From: Sulfuritalea sp.
GTDB taxonomy: Bacteria; Pseudomonadota; Gammaproteobacteria; Burkholderiales; Rhodocyclaceae
Reading direction: 5' to 3'
Assembly (NCBI GenBank): GCA_016708585.1
Contig: JADJFK010000027.1
Location: 1-64,000 of the forward strand
Length of the DNA stretch: 64,000 nucleotides
The notes under the pieces were generated by a model that saw only the letters and a program-made list of their open reading frames with translations, ran no database searches and was not told where the DNA came from. Made by a program: the position numbers and the translations under genes. Positions 46,226 through 55,286 of the stretch are shown one piece after another; positions within the stretch are counted from its first letter, which is position 1, and each line of letters opens with the position of its first letter.

Positions 46226-48253
46226 ATGGCTGGAACATTTGAAGCACCTGAAGTCGTCTACGAAGAGCTGGACATTCTGCTCGTCGGCGGCGGCATGGCC
46301 TGCTGCGGCACGGCTTATGAAATGATGCGCTGGGCCGAAGCCCTCAAGGCCGAGACCGGCAAGGAACTCAAGATCAAGCTGGTGGACAAGGCCGCCATGG
46401 ACCGCTCCGGCGCCGTGGCGCAGGGCCTGTCCGCGATCAACACCTACATCGGCGACAAGCAGGACCCTGCCGACTACGCGCGCATGGTCTCCAACGACCT
46501 GATGGGCATCACCCGCGACGACCTGGCCTATGACGTGGGCCGCAACGTCGACGATTCCGTGCATCTGTTCGAGGAGTGGGGCCTGCCGATCTGGAAGACC
46601 GACGCCGAAGGCGTCCGCCACGACGGCGCCGAAGCGCAGAAGGAAGGCCTGCCGGCCCTGAAGGACGGCGGCCAGCCGGTGCGTTCGGGCAAGTGGCAGA
46701 TCATGATCAACGGCGAATCCTACAAGTGGATCGTCGCCGAAGCCGCCAAGAAGGCGCTCGGCCTCGACCGCATCCAGGAGCGCGTGTTCATCGTGCATCT
46801 GATCAACGACAAGAACGATCCGACCCGCATCGCCGGCGCCGCCGGTTTCTCGGTGCGCGAGAACAGGATCTACATCTACAAGGCCAAGGCCGTCATGCTG
46901 GCCGCCGGCGGTTGCGTCAACCTGTTCCGTCCGCGTTCCGTGGGCGAGGGCTCGGGCCGCGCCTGGTACCCGGTGTGGAATGCCGGTTCGACCTACGCCA
47001 TGGCTGCCGAAGCCGGCGCCGAGATGACCATGATGGAAAACCGTTTCGTGCCCGCCCGCTTCAAGGACGGTTACGGTCCGGTCGGTGCCTGGTTCCTGTT
47101 GTTCAAGGCCAAGGCCACCAACGCCTACGGCGAAGACTACATGGTCAAGAACAAGGAAATGCTGAACGACTACCCGCCCTACGGGCAGGCCGCCGTTCCC
47201 GCCTCCTGCCTGCGCAACCACCTGATGCTGAAGGAAATGAAGGAAGGTCGCGGCCCGATCTACATGGACACCGTCACCGCCCTGGCCAAGCTGGCCGAGA
47301 CCCTGACGCCGAAGGAAGTGAAGCACCTCGAAGCCGAAGCCTGGGAAGACTTCCTCGACATGTGCATCGGCCAGTGCGGCATCTGGGTCGGCGAGAACGT
47401 CGATCCGCGCGAGAAGAACTCCGAGCTGATGCCGACCGAGCCCTACCTGCTCGGTTCGCACTCCGGCTGCTGCGGCATCTGGGTTTCCGGCCCGACCGAC
47501 GTCGGCGCGCCGACCACGGAAGAGTACGACGGCGTCCCCGCGCACCTGCCCAAGGGCTGGAACTGGGGCTACCGCTCGATGACCACGGTCAAGGGCTTGT
47601 TCACCGCCGGCGACGGCGTGGGCGCCTCGGGCCACAAGTTCTCCTCCGGTTCGCACACCGAAGGCCGCCTGGCCGCCAAGTCGATGGTCAAGTACTGCCT
47701 CGACAACGCCGACTACAAGCCGGAGTTCGACGAGACCAACGAGCAGATCGCCGAAACCATCTGGAGGCCGGTCAAGACCTTCCTGACGCACAAGGACTAC
47801 ACCACCGCGATCGACGTCAACCCCAACTACATCACGCCCAAGATGCTGCAAATGCGCTTGCAGAAGATCATGGACGAGTACGTCGCCGGCGTTGCCACCT
47901 ACTACAACACCAATGACAAGATGCTGGCCGTTGCTGAAGAGAAGCTGGAAATGCTGAAGGAAGACTCGCTCAAGCTGCGCGCCAAGGACCTGCACGAGCT
48001 GCTTCGCGCCTGGGAAAACTACCATCGCATCCTGACCGCCGAAGCCCACATGAAGCACATCCAGTTCCGCGAAGAGAGCCGCTACCCCGGCTTCTACTAT
48101 CGCACCGACAAGAACTTCGTCGACGAGAAGAACTGGCACTGCTTCGTCAATTCGATCTACGACAAGCACACCAAGAAGTGGACCTGCTTCAAGCGCAAGC
48201 ACGTCGACCTGGTCGACAAGTCGAAGCTGTTCAAGGCCGCGGCGCCGCACTGA
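46226..48253 (+). CDS. aprA: Adenylylsulfate reductase alpha subunit
   Basis: 675 residues. The FAD motif is LLVGGGMACCGTAYE, with DRSGAVAQGLSAINTYIG, HLPKGWNWGYRSMTTVKGLF and GDGVGASGHKFSSGSHTEGR. These match AprA. In the sulfur-oxidising direction it converts sulfite and AMP to APS; in reducers the reverse. A hairpin terminator follows. No aprM-type anchor gene is present; the QmoAB/HdrCB genes lie downstream on the other strand. Confidence 0.96.
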   Translation: MAGTFEAPEVVYEELDILLVGGGMACCGTAYEMMRWAEALKAETGKELKIKLVDKAAMDRSGAVAQGLSAINTYIGDKQDPADYARMVSNDLMGITRDDLAYDVGRNVDDSVHLFEEWGLPIWKTDAEGVRHDGAEAQKEGLPALKDGGQPVRSGKWQIMINGESYKWIVAEAAKKALGLDRIQERVFIVHLINDKNDPTRIAGAAGFSVRENRIYIYKAKAVMLAAGGCVNLFRPRSVGEGSGRAWYPVWNAGSTYAMAAEAGAEMTMMENRFVPARFKDGYGPVGAWFLLFKAKATNAYGEDYMVKNKEMLNDYPPYGQAAVPASCLRNHLMLKEMKEGRGPIYMDTVTALAKLAETLTPKEVKHLEAEAWEDFLDMCIGQCGIWVGENVDPREKNSELMPTEPYLLGSHSGCCGIWVSGPTDVGAPTTEEYDGVPAHLPKGWNWGYRSMTTVKGLFTAGDGVGASGHKFSSGSHTEGRLAAKSMVKYCLDNADYKPEFDETNEQIAETIWRPVKTFLTHKDYTTAIDVNPNYITPKMLQMRLQKIMDEYVAGVATYYNTNDKMLAVAEEKLEMLKEDSLKLRAKDLHELLRAWENYHRILTAEAHMKHIQFREESRYPGFYYRTDKNFVDEKNWHCFVNSIYDKHTKKWTCFKRKHVDLVDKSKLFKAAAPH

Positions 48254-48274
48254 TCGCTGGCTGGCTGTAAGATT

Positions 48275-48312
48275 CGGGCCGGAAGCCGCAAGGCTCCCGG
48301 CCCGTTCTTTTC
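48275..48312 (+). terminator. Hairpin terminator after aprA
   Basis: CGGGCCGG and CCGGCCCG arms around an AGCC-GCAA-GGCT inner stem, then TTCTTTTCT. It separates sat-aprBA from the cysteine-cluster protein gene. Confidence 0.8.
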
Positions 48313-48344
48313 TGAATCCTGATCCCTGACCTCCGATCCCCGAT

Positions 48345-49241
48345 ATGAGCCAGCCCGATATTCCGTTTCCGCAAAGTCCCGTTCTCCCCACCATGCTGGC
48401 GGAGACCCACGAAATAGAGTTCTCCTGCCACAAGGGCATCGGTTGCTGGAACGCCTGTTGTTCCAACATCGACATTTCGCTGACGCCCTACGACGTGTTG
48501 CGCATGAAGACGCGGCTGGGCATGACGTCCACCGAGTTCCTCAAGGACTACACGGTGCCCTACGAGTTCGACAAGGACAGCATTGCCGGGATCAAGTTTC
48601 GTCCCGTGGAAGGTGGGACTGCCTGCCGTTTCATGAAGCCGGAGGGCTGCGACATCTACAGCGACCGGCCCACGGCCTGCCGCTACTATCCGGTGGCGCT
48701 GCTGTCGATGCGCAAGCAGGACGAATACGTCGACCGCGATTCCTACGCCCTCGTCAAGGAGGACCATTGCAAGGGCCACGAGGTGAATCGCCGTATCACC
48801 ATCGCCGACTATCGCAAGGAACAGGGGCTCGACGAGTACGACGAACTGGCACGCGGCTGGCGCCAACTGGTGCTGAAGAAGAAATCATCCGGGCCGACCA
48901 TCGGCAAACCATCCCTGCGCAGCCGCCAGCTGTTCTTCATGGCCTGCTACGACATCGACCGCTTCCGCGAATTCGTCTTTGCCGAGTCCTTTGCCAAGCT
49001 GTTCGAGTTGAAGCCGGAAGAGCGCGAATCATTCGCGAAGGACGACGTCGCGCTGCTGCAGTTCGCCTTCCGCTTCCTGCGCCAGGTGCTGTTCGGCGAG
49101 GAGAGCATTGCACTGAATGCCGAGGCGGCGCAGGAGCGCCTGGTCAAGGTGCAGGAGAAGCGCCTGATCGAGGAGCGCGAGGCGGCCAAGAAGCGGGCGC
49201 TGGAGGCCGAGAGCGAGATAGATGAAGGCTTCGACGACTAA
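48345..49241 (+). CDS. YkgJ-family cysteine-cluster protein
   Basis: 298 residues. Cys residues in CHKGIGCWNACC, CRFMKPEGCDIY and RPTACRYYPVAL make up the CxxxCxxC(C)/CxxYxxRPxxC pattern of YkgJ/UPF0153 proteins thought to bind zinc or an iron-sulfur cluster. The C-terminal 110 residues are charged helices. It is codirectional with aprBA and converges with hdrB. It may help to mature Apr or Qmo metal centres, but this is inferred from position only. Confidence 0.8.
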   Translation: MSQPDIPFPQSPVLPTMLAETHEIEFSCHKGIGCWNACCSNIDISLTPYDVLRMKTRLGMTSTEFLKDYTVPYEFDKDSIAGIKFRPVEGGTACRFMKPEGCDIYSDRPTACRYYPVALLSMRKQDEYVDRDSYALVKEDHCKGHEVNRRITIADYRKEQGLDEYDELARGWRQLVLKKKSSGPTIGKPSLRSRQLFFMACYDIDRFREFVFAESFAKLFELKPEERESFAKDDVALLQFAFRFLRQVLFGEESIALNAEAAQERLVKVQEKRLIEEREAAKKRALEAESEIDEGFDD

Positions 49242-49256
49242 GGGCGGCCTCCAATG

Positions 49257-49309
49257 AAAGTCGGCGCTGGCAGTACGGCGATAATCGCCGTACCGCCAGC
49301 GCCGACTTT
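49257..49309. repeat. Inverted pair of REP-like repeats, probable bidirectional terminator
   Basis: Two copies of the element face each other: arms 49257-49282 and 49284-49309 differ at one of 26 positions and leave a single A in the middle. It lies between the convergent YkgJ-like and hdrB genes and ends in TTTTGATTT on one side and, on the other strand, in CTTTCATTG. It is the best example of the full palindrome in this window. Confidence 0.88.
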
Positions 49310-49325
49310 TGATTTGGACTCCGGC

Positions 49326-50225
49326 CTACTTGCCGGCGATCTTTTCCAGCTTCTCGGCGCGGATCAACTGACCGTCCAGCGCCGCATCCTTGGCTGAGCC
49401 GCCGTAGGCGACGGTCATCAACTGCGAGTAATACACCACGGGCATGTTGAACTTGGTGCCCTGCTTCTTGTTGATCTCGGACTGGTAGACCTCGACGTTG
49501 GCCTGGCACAGCGGGCAGGGCGTGACGATCATCTCGGCGCCGTGGTCGTAGGCCGATTCGACGATGTCGCGGATCTGCTTCTGGCTCTTTTCCGGCTCGG
49601 AGAAGGCCAGCGCACCGCCGCAGCAGGTGACCTTCTGCTCGTACTTGGAGAGCGCTTCGCCACCCAGGGTTTCGACCATCTTGTCGAGGTACATCGGGTT
49701 CTCGAAGGATTCGCCGTCGATGCCGAAGGGACGGTTGGTCTGGCAGCCGACGTAGCCGGCAATCTTGAGGCCTTCCAGCGATTTCTTCATCGGCGCCTTG
49801 AGGCCGTCGTAGCCGAAGTCCTCGATCAGCACCTCGACCATGTGGCGCACTTCGACCTCGCCCTTGTAATGCAGGCCGGCAGCGGCCAGCGCCTCGTTGG
49901 TTTCCTTCATCAACACGGCCGAGGCGTCGAGGCGCTCCTTGGATTCGCGCGCGCCCAGCCAGCAGGCGGCGCAGGTGGCAACGATGTCCTGGCCGGGCAG
50001 GTGGGTTTCAGCCTGAGCGAAGTTGCGCGCGTTGATCGCGATGCGCGGCAGTTCGCCGCCCTCGCAGTAGCCGATCGAGGCACCGCAGCAGTTCCAGTCG
50101 GGGATCTCGGTCAGCTTGATGTCGAGCGCCGTGCACATGGAGTTGGTCGACACCAGGTAGTTCGAGGCCGAGGCCTTGAGCTGGGATGAACAGCCGGGGT
50201 AGAACGCGTATTCCTTCTTTGCCAT
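49326..50225 (-). CDS. hdrB: HdrB-like subunit of the Qmo-type complex
   Basis: 299 residues with two CCG domains: PGCSSQLKAS with DWNCCGASIGYCEGG and ATCAACWLG, and VGCQTNRPFG with VTCCGGALAF and TPCPLCQAN. The domains bind the noncubane [4Fe-4S] clusters known from HdrB. In this operon it replaces the C-terminal part of QmoC. It likely handles electrons between Apr and quinones or another acceptor. It is last in qmoA-qmoB-hdrC-hdrB, 17 bases after hdrC. Confidence 0.92.
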   Translation of the reverse strand: MAKKEYAFYPGCSSQLKASASNYLVSTNSMCTALDIKLTEIPDWNCCGASIGYCEGGELPRIAINARNFAQAETHLPGQDIVATCAACWLGARESKERLDASAVLMKETNEALAAAGLHYKGEVEVRHMVEVLIEDFGYDGLKAPMKKSLEGLKIAGYVGCQTNRPFGIDGESFENPMYLDKMVETLGGEALSKYEQKVTCCGGALAFSEPEKSQKQIRDIVESAYDHGAEMIVTPCPLCQANVEVYQSEINKKQGTKFNMPVVYYSQLMTVAYGGSAKDAALDGQLIRAEKLEKIAGK

Positions 50226-50242
50226 GATATTTCTCCGTGGGC

Positions 50243-50866
50243 TCAGGCCGTGAAGCCCTTCTTGCGATCCTCGATTTCCTTCGCCTTGGCGATGATGGCG
50301 TGGAAACCCTTGAGGTCCTTGACGCCGTGGCCGCCGAAGATTTCCATCGGGTTAATGCGCTTGGCCTTGAACATGCCCAGCCCGATGCTCTGCATCGCCA
50401 TGGCTTCCCTGATGCCGGAGACCAGGCCGCCGCGGAAGTAGTGCTGCAGCGTCAGCATCAACTCGTTGACACGACCCTTCTTCGCCAGGTTATTCCAGAA
50501 CAGGGTGGCAAATTCTCGCGTCGGCTGGCCCTTGGGTGCGAGGCCCAGGCGGTGCGCGTAGTTGGCCAGGCCGTGCATGATGTGGGTGATAGGCAGCTGG
50601 CGCGGGCAGCGCACCATGCAGTTGTAGCAGGAGGTGCACATGAACATCGAGTCGGAGCCCAGCACCTCGTCGCGCTTGCCGGCGCGGATCATCATGAAGA
50701 TCTTCTGCGGCGAGTGCTGCCAGGCCGGGCCGAGCGGGCAGGAGCCGGCGCAGACGCCGCACTGCATGCACATCTTGACCATGTGGCCTTCTTCGACGTT
50801 GGCCTCGACTTCCTTGAGGAAGTTGTTGCGGTAGCGCTCGATGGCGTTTGTATTGGTAGTAGTCAT
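50243..50866 (-). CDS. hdrC: HdrC-like iron-sulfur subunit
   Basis: 207 residues from MTTTNTNAIERYRNNF, with two [4Fe-4S] motifs: CMQCGVCAGSCPLG and CTSCYNCMVRCPRQLP. It lacks the membrane cytochrome b part of QmoC. In Hdr complexes HdrC bridges HdrA-type flavoproteins to HdrB. The ATG at 50866 is used; an earlier in-frame start overlaps qmoB. It lies between qmoB and hdrB genes. Confidence 0.92.
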   Translation of the reverse strand: MTTTNTNAIERYRNNFLKEVEANVEEGHMVKMCMQCGVCAGSCPLGPAWQHSPQKIFMMIRAGKRDEVLGSDSMFMCTSCYNCMVRCPRQLPITHIMHGLANYAHRLGLAPKGQPTREFATLFWNNLAKKGRVNELMLTLQHYFRGGLVSGIREAMAMQSIGLGMFKAKRINPMEIFGGHGVKDLKGFHAIIAKAKEIEDRKKGFTA

Positions 50867-50888
50867 TGATCGCGTCTCCAGTTTCGGC

Positions 50889-53150
50889 TCAGCCAAAGCC
50901 CTTCATGGGCGAAGGCCCGAGCTTGTCGAGTTCGGCGACGTAGTCGTTGATCAGCTTGACCACGCGGGCGTTGTCGGTGATCGCCACCTCCTGGGTCACC
51001 ACGCGCTCGGGTTCGAGGCCCATCTGCTTCAGCGTGTCACCGATCTTGCTCATGCGGTAGTGGGCGAGTTCCGAGCCCTTGACGAAGTGGCACTGGTAGT
51101 CGTCGCCCTTCTTGCAGCCCATCATCATCACGCCGTCGTAACCACCATTCAGCGCATCGGTGATCCAGATGGTGTTGACCGAACCGAGGCAGCGCACCGG
51201 GATGACCCGAACGAAGGCAGAGTAGTTCATGCGCGCCATGCCCGCCATGTCGAGCGCCGGGTAGGCGTCATTCTCGCAGGCCAGCACCAGGATGCGCGGC
51301 TTTTCCTCGTCTTCCTCGGGAACCTCGACCGCCTTGACCTGGCTGCCGACGGTGTCGACCGAGTAGTTCTCGAAGGAGATCACGCGCACCGGGCAGGCGC
51401 CCATGCAGGTGCCGCAGCGGCGGCAGCGTTCCTCGTTGAAAACGGGGAAGCGCTTTTCGTCCTCGTCGATGGCGCCGAAGGGGCATTCGACGGTGCAGCG
51501 CTTGCACTGGGTGCAGCCTTCGAGGCGGGCGGTGGGGAAGGACAGGTCGCCCGAACGCGGGTGCGCGGCGCGGCCCAGGGCGGCATTCTCGACCGCCTGG
51601 ATGGCCTTCAGCGCGGCGCCGGTGGCGTCGTCGGTGGCCTGCAGCATGTCCATCGGGCGGCGCACCGGACCGGCGGCGTAGATGCCGGTGCGGCGCGTCT
51701 CGTAGGGGAAGCAGATGAAGTGGGAATCGGCGAAGCCGTGCTTGAACTGCGGCACGTCCGGGCCCTGGCGGTAGTTCAGCTTGAGCACCGAACTGTCATG
51801 CATCACGATGCGCTGTGCCTTGGCCGCTTCGTCACCACCCTCGGCCGCGGTGACCACCGGGTTCCAGGCTTCGAGGTCGACGCCGGCGTTTGGCACCTGG
51901 CCGGTGGCCAGCACCACGAGGTCGGCGGCGATGGTGTTCTCTTCGTCGAGGATCAGGTCCTTGAAGGTCACCGCACAGCTGTCGCCGCCCGCAACCTTGC
52001 TCGCCTTGCCCTTGGTGAAGATCACGCCGCGTTCCTGCGCGCTGCGGTAGAAATCCTCGCCCATGCCCGGCACGCGCAGGTCCTGGTACATGACCACGGT
52101 GTCGACGTCGGGGTTCTGGTCCTTGAAGTACATCGCCTGCTTGATGCTGGTGCCGCAGCAGTGGCCGGAGCAGTAGGACAGGTGCTGTCCCGTGGTATCG
52201 CGCTGGCCGGCGCACTGGACGAAGACCACGGACTTGACGTCCTTGCCGTCGGCGCGCTTGATCGCACCGCCGTTGGCCTGCTTCGCCAGCGCTTCGAGTC
52301 CGGCCTGGTCCACCACGTTGGGCTGGCCGCCGCCGAGCTCCGGCAGCTTGGCGAGATCGTAGGTGGTGAAGCCGGTGGCCTGGACGATGGCGCCGACGGT
52401 TTCCTCGGTAACGGTTCCTGATTCCTGCGCGACCTTGATCGTGAAGCGGCCAGGTGCGCCGGAGGTTTCGGCGATGGTGGAATTCAGATGGACCTTGATC
52501 AGCGGGTTGGCGGCGACCTTCGCCGCCGTCTCGCCAGCGCCGACTTCCTGCGCCGCCGAATAGGGCGTCTTGAAGGGCTGGCGCTTCCACAACTTCGCCG
52601 CCATGCCGCCCAGCGCGCCGGTCTTCTCGACGATCACGGCCTCGTAGCCGGCGTCGGCGATTTCCAGCGCCGCGGTCATGCCGCTCATGCCGCCGCCGAC
52701 GACGAGGATGCGTTTCGACGAGCTTTCCTTGGCGTTGCCGGCGGGCTGCTTCATTTTCTTGACTTCGGCGCAGCCCATGCGCACGTAATCGGCCGCCATT
52801 TCCTGGCGTACCTCGTCATGCTCCTTGCCGGCGGCGACCACCCAGAGCACGCCCTCGCGCAGGTTGGCGCGCGACAGGGCGACGCCGTCGAACTGGAAGG
52901 CCTCGGTCTTGGCGCGGCGCGAGCAGGCGGCGATGCAGACGTGGGTGACCTGCTCGTTGGCGATGTCGTCGCGGATGGTCTGCACGCCTTCGGCATTGCA
53001 CAGGAAGGGGTGGCTCTTGACCAGCGCCATCTTGCCTTCCTTCTTCGCGATGTTTTCGAGCTGCCCGACCTTCATGGCGTCGCCGATGCCGCAGCCGGAG
53101 CAGATATACGCGGCGTACTTGGGTGTCACGGGTGTAGCCGGGGCGTTCAT
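50889..53150 (-). CDS. qmoB: QmoB/HdrA-like FAD iron-sulfur protein with MvhD domain
   Basis: 753 residues. N-terminal Cys pattern YICSGCGIGDAM, FLCNAEG and CIAACSRR; FAD motif LVVGGGMSGMTAALEIADAG (about 150); YCSGHCCGTS; two ferredoxin motifs CTQCKRCTVECPFG and CRRCGTCMGACPVR (about 520-570). The C-terminal MvhD-like domain has LACENDA, VRCLG and MGCKKGDDYQCHF. It receives electrons from AprBA. A REP-like repeat encodes VGAGETAA near residue 202, where relatives have different sequence of similar length. It overlaps qmoA (ATGA). Confidence 0.94.
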   Translation of the reverse strand: MNAPATPVTPKYAAYICSGCGIGDAMKVGQLENIAKKEGKMALVKSHPFLCNAEGVQTIRDDIANEQVTHVCIAACSRRAKTEAFQFDGVALSRANLREGVLWVVAAGKEHDEVRQEMAADYVRMGCAEVKKMKQPAGNAKESSSKRILVVGGGMSGMTAALEIADAGYEAVIVEKTGALGGMAAKLWKRQPFKTPYSAAQEVGAGETAAKVAANPLIKVHLNSTIAETSGAPGRFTIKVAQESGTVTEETVGAIVQATGFTTYDLAKLPELGGGQPNVVDQAGLEALAKQANGGAIKRADGKDVKSVVFVQCAGQRDTTGQHLSYCSGHCCGTSIKQAMYFKDQNPDVDTVVMYQDLRVPGMGEDFYRSAQERGVIFTKGKASKVAGGDSCAVTFKDLILDEENTIAADLVVLATGQVPNAGVDLEAWNPVVTAAEGGDEAAKAQRIVMHDSSVLKLNYRQGPDVPQFKHGFADSHFICFPYETRRTGIYAAGPVRRPMDMLQATDDATGAALKAIQAVENAALGRAAHPRSGDLSFPTARLEGCTQCKRCTVECPFGAIDEDEKRFPVFNEERCRRCGTCMGACPVRVISFENYSVDTVGSQVKAVEVPEEDEEKPRILVLACENDAYPALDMAGMARMNYSAFVRVIPVRCLGSVNTIWITDALNGGYDGVMMMGCKKGDDYQCHFVKGSELAHYRMSKIGDTLKQMGLEPERVVTQEVAITDNARVVKLINDYVAELDKLGPSPMKGFG
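52523..52547 (-). repeat. REP-like repeat copy inside qmoB
   Basis: CCGCCGTCTCGCCAGCGCCG ACTTC on the plus strand; on the coding strand it reads in frame as EVGAGETAA. The reading frame is kept. Confidence 0.7.
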
Positions 53151-54433
53151 ACAGCCTCCGTCGAAGCGGTTTTACGAATGACCTGGATTGCGTGCAGGCT
53201 GGCCGCCGTGGCGCTTTGCACCGCGCGATTGACGTCGAGCGGGCTGGACGCCGCGCCGGCGCCGAACATGCCGCCATCCTTGCTGCCCTCGATGAAATTC
53301 GAGGAATCGAGGATCACGTCATCGGGCAGTTTCACCCCGGTGATCTCGGGTTCCATGCCGACCGCCAGCACGACCAGGTCGTGCTCGGCGGCGTAGCGGT
53401 GGTAGCCCTCGGTATCGACGCCGTGCAGCACCGGGTTGCCGTTCTCGGTGTTCTCGACGATCTTCGCCACCTTGCTCTTGACGAAGCTGACGGTCGCATC
53501 CTTCTGCACCATCTGGTAGAAATCCTCGAAGCGGTCGATGGCGCGGATGTCGATGTAGTAGATGGTCGACTTGCCCTGGTCGCCGAAGGCTTCGCGCACG
53601 TACTGCGTTTGCTTGAGCGAAGCCATGCAGCAGATGCGCGAACAGTGGCGCAGGTGGTTTTCGTCGCGCGAGCCGGCGCACTGGATGAAGGCGACGTTCT
53701 TCGCCTCCTTGCCGTCGCCGGGGCGCAGGATCTTGCCGCCGGTGGGGCCCTGCGGGTCGGCCAGGCGCTCGAATTCGAGGCTGGTGATGACATTGGCGAA
53801 GCGGCCGTAGCCGTAGGGCTGGATTTTCGCCGCGTCGTAGGGGCGCCAGCCGGTGGCGTAGATCACGGCGCCGACCTGCAGCGTGACGGACTCTTCCTTC
53901 ATGTCGAGATCGACGGCACCGACCGGGCAGGCCGCCTTGGCCTTTTCGCCCTCGGGCGTGCCGACGATCGAGGGGTCGATCACGTAACGCTGCGGGTAGG
54001 CCATGTTGTGCGGCAGGTAGGCCGCCTTCATCTTGTCCAGGCCGTAGTTCCAGGGATTGGATACCTCGGTGGCGACGGCCTCGCCGCACTTGCCGCAGGC
54101 GGTGCAATTTTCATTGACGAAGCGCGGCGAAACTTTCAGCGTCACGCTGTAGTTGCCGCGACTGCCGGAAACCGCGGTGACCTCGGTCATGGTCATCAGG
54201 CGGATGTTGCGGTTCTGCTTGATGCGCCGCAGGTTGATTTCCAGCCCGCAGGTCGGGTGGCACATCTTGGGAAAGTAGCGGTAGAGCCGCGCCGTGCGGC
54301 CACCGAGGACAGGTGTCTTTTCGACCAGGATCACCTGCTTGCCGCATTCCGCGGCTTCGAGGGCGGCCGTCATGCCGCTGATACCGCCGCCGACTACCAG
54401 GATGGTCTGGTTGGTTGCTATTGAAGCCGTCAC
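53147..54433 (-). CDS. qmoA: QmoA/HdrA-like FAD flavoprotein
   Basis: 428 residues. FAD motif LVVGGGISGMTAALEAAECG (about 12), MCHPTCGLEINLRRI, CTACGKCGEAVATEV and the phrase CAGSRDENHLRHCSRICC typical of QmoA. It works with QmoB to move electrons between the Apr enzyme and quinones. It is the first gene of the operon transcribed toward aprBA. The promoter must lie in 54434-54570, where I see no strong motif. Confidence 0.94.
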   Translation of the reverse strand: MTASIATNQTILVVGGGISGMTAALEAAECGKQVILVEKTPVLGGRTARLYRYFPKMCHPTCGLEINLRRIKQNRNIRLMTMTEVTAVSGSRGNYSVTLKVSPRFVNENCTACGKCGEAVATEVSNPWNYGLDKMKAAYLPHNMAYPQRYVIDPSIVGTPEGEKAKAACPVGAVDLDMKEESVTLQVGAVIYATGWRPYDAAKIQPYGYGRFANVITSLEFERLADPQGPTGGKILRPGDGKEAKNVAFIQCAGSRDENHLRHCSRICCMASLKQTQYVREAFGDQGKSTIYYIDIRAIDRFEDFYQMVQKDATVSFVKSKVAKIVENTENGNPVLHGVDTEGYHRYAAEHDLVVLAVGMEPEITGVKLPDDVILDSSNFIEGSKDGGMFGAGAASSPLDVNRAVQSATAASLHAIQVIRKTASTEAV

Positions 54434-54570
54434 ATCGAGCTCCCGGAAGTTGATTCTCAGGCTCGTGATTTTAGCGGCTCAGAATCTGTCGCCCCGTCCA
54501 ATCTTCCAATGTTTCAATAGAAAAGCTGAATGCAGTGCAGCAAATGCAAGCAGGATTGTCGGGATTGCGC

Positions 54571-55101
54571 TCAGGCTGGCCTCCCGATATTGGTCAACTC
54601 GCGGATTTCGAAACTCAATGCGGCCAGGTCGGCGAGTATCCAGGTCGCCCTTGGCGCGCCCAGGCCGGCGACAGTGCCCGGATTGACCAGCCAGGTCATG
54701 CCGCCCTTGACGTTCGCCTGCTGCCTGACTTCGGTTTCGTGGCTGTGGCCGCAGCAGACCAGGTCGTAATCGCCGGTGCAGGCCATGCCGTGGCCGATGT
54801 GCGGATAGTGGGTAAGGAAGATGCGCCGGCCGCCCAGCGTCAGGGTTGCATCCTGGCCGTAATAGTGCAGCTGCTCATCGGAATTGTGCGCGATGCGGGC
54901 GATCGAAACCGGGTCGCCGAGGTTGTTGCCATGCACGGCATGGATCGGCAACCCCAGCTTGAGCGAGGCACGCAGGGTGTTGCCGCCGATGATGTCGCCG
55001 CAGTGGATCACGGCCTCGGCGCCCTCGGCCGCGGCAGCGGCGACGGCTGCGGCCATCATCGGACCGCGGTCATGGCTGTCGGAAAGGATGCAGATTCTCA
55101 C
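54571..55101 (-). CDS. YfcE-type metallophosphoesterase
   Basis: 176 residues. Calcineurin-like metal motifs: LSDSHD (DxH), VIHCGDII (GD), VHGNN (GNxD variant) and THYPHIGHG with CGHSHE. YfcE family enzymes hydrolyse phosphodiesters with Mn2+. The physiological substrate is unknown. Its start overlaps the end of the 62-residue protein gene, so the three minus-strand genes 55687-54571 form one transcript. Confidence 0.9.
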   Translation of the reverse strand: MRICILSDSHDRGPMMAAAVAAAAAEGAEAVIHCGDIIGGNTLRASLKLGLPIHAVHGNNLGDPVSIARIAHNSDEQLHYYGQDATLTLGGRRIFLTHYPHIGHGMACTGDYDLVCCGHSHETEVRQQANVKGGMTWLVNPGTVAGLGAPRATWILADLAALSFEIRELTNIGRPA

Positions 55102-55286
55102 GGCGCCGCGCCGGGCTGGAAGCCGAAGAGCTGGTCCAGGCGCATCTCGCGGATCAGCTCATCGGCGGCGACCTGACCGTGTTCACGAATCACGTCGGCC
55201 AGGATCAGGCGCGCGCCGTGGCGGTTGTAGCCGCCGCCGAAGCTGACCTGGGCTTGCAGCAACTGGCGCGCTTTTTCCAGGGTCAT
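55098..55286 (-). CDS. Small conserved-looking protein of unknown function
   Basis: 62 residues, helical, starting MTLEKARQLLQAQVSFGGGY. Its start overlaps the upstream gene (ATGA pattern with 55283) and its end overlaps the phosphoesterase gene, so the frame is real by context. No motif is recognised. It looks like a small regulatory or assembly protein; the sulfur neighbours suggest a link but do not prove it. Confidence 0.6.
   Translation of the reverse strand: MTLEKARQLLQAQVSFGGGYNRHGARLILADVIREHGQVAADELIREMRLDQLFGFQPGAAP

Noticed and set aside
46154..48475. A 773-codon open frame opposite aprA
   Set aside because: Antisense shadow of a highly conserved enzyme gene.
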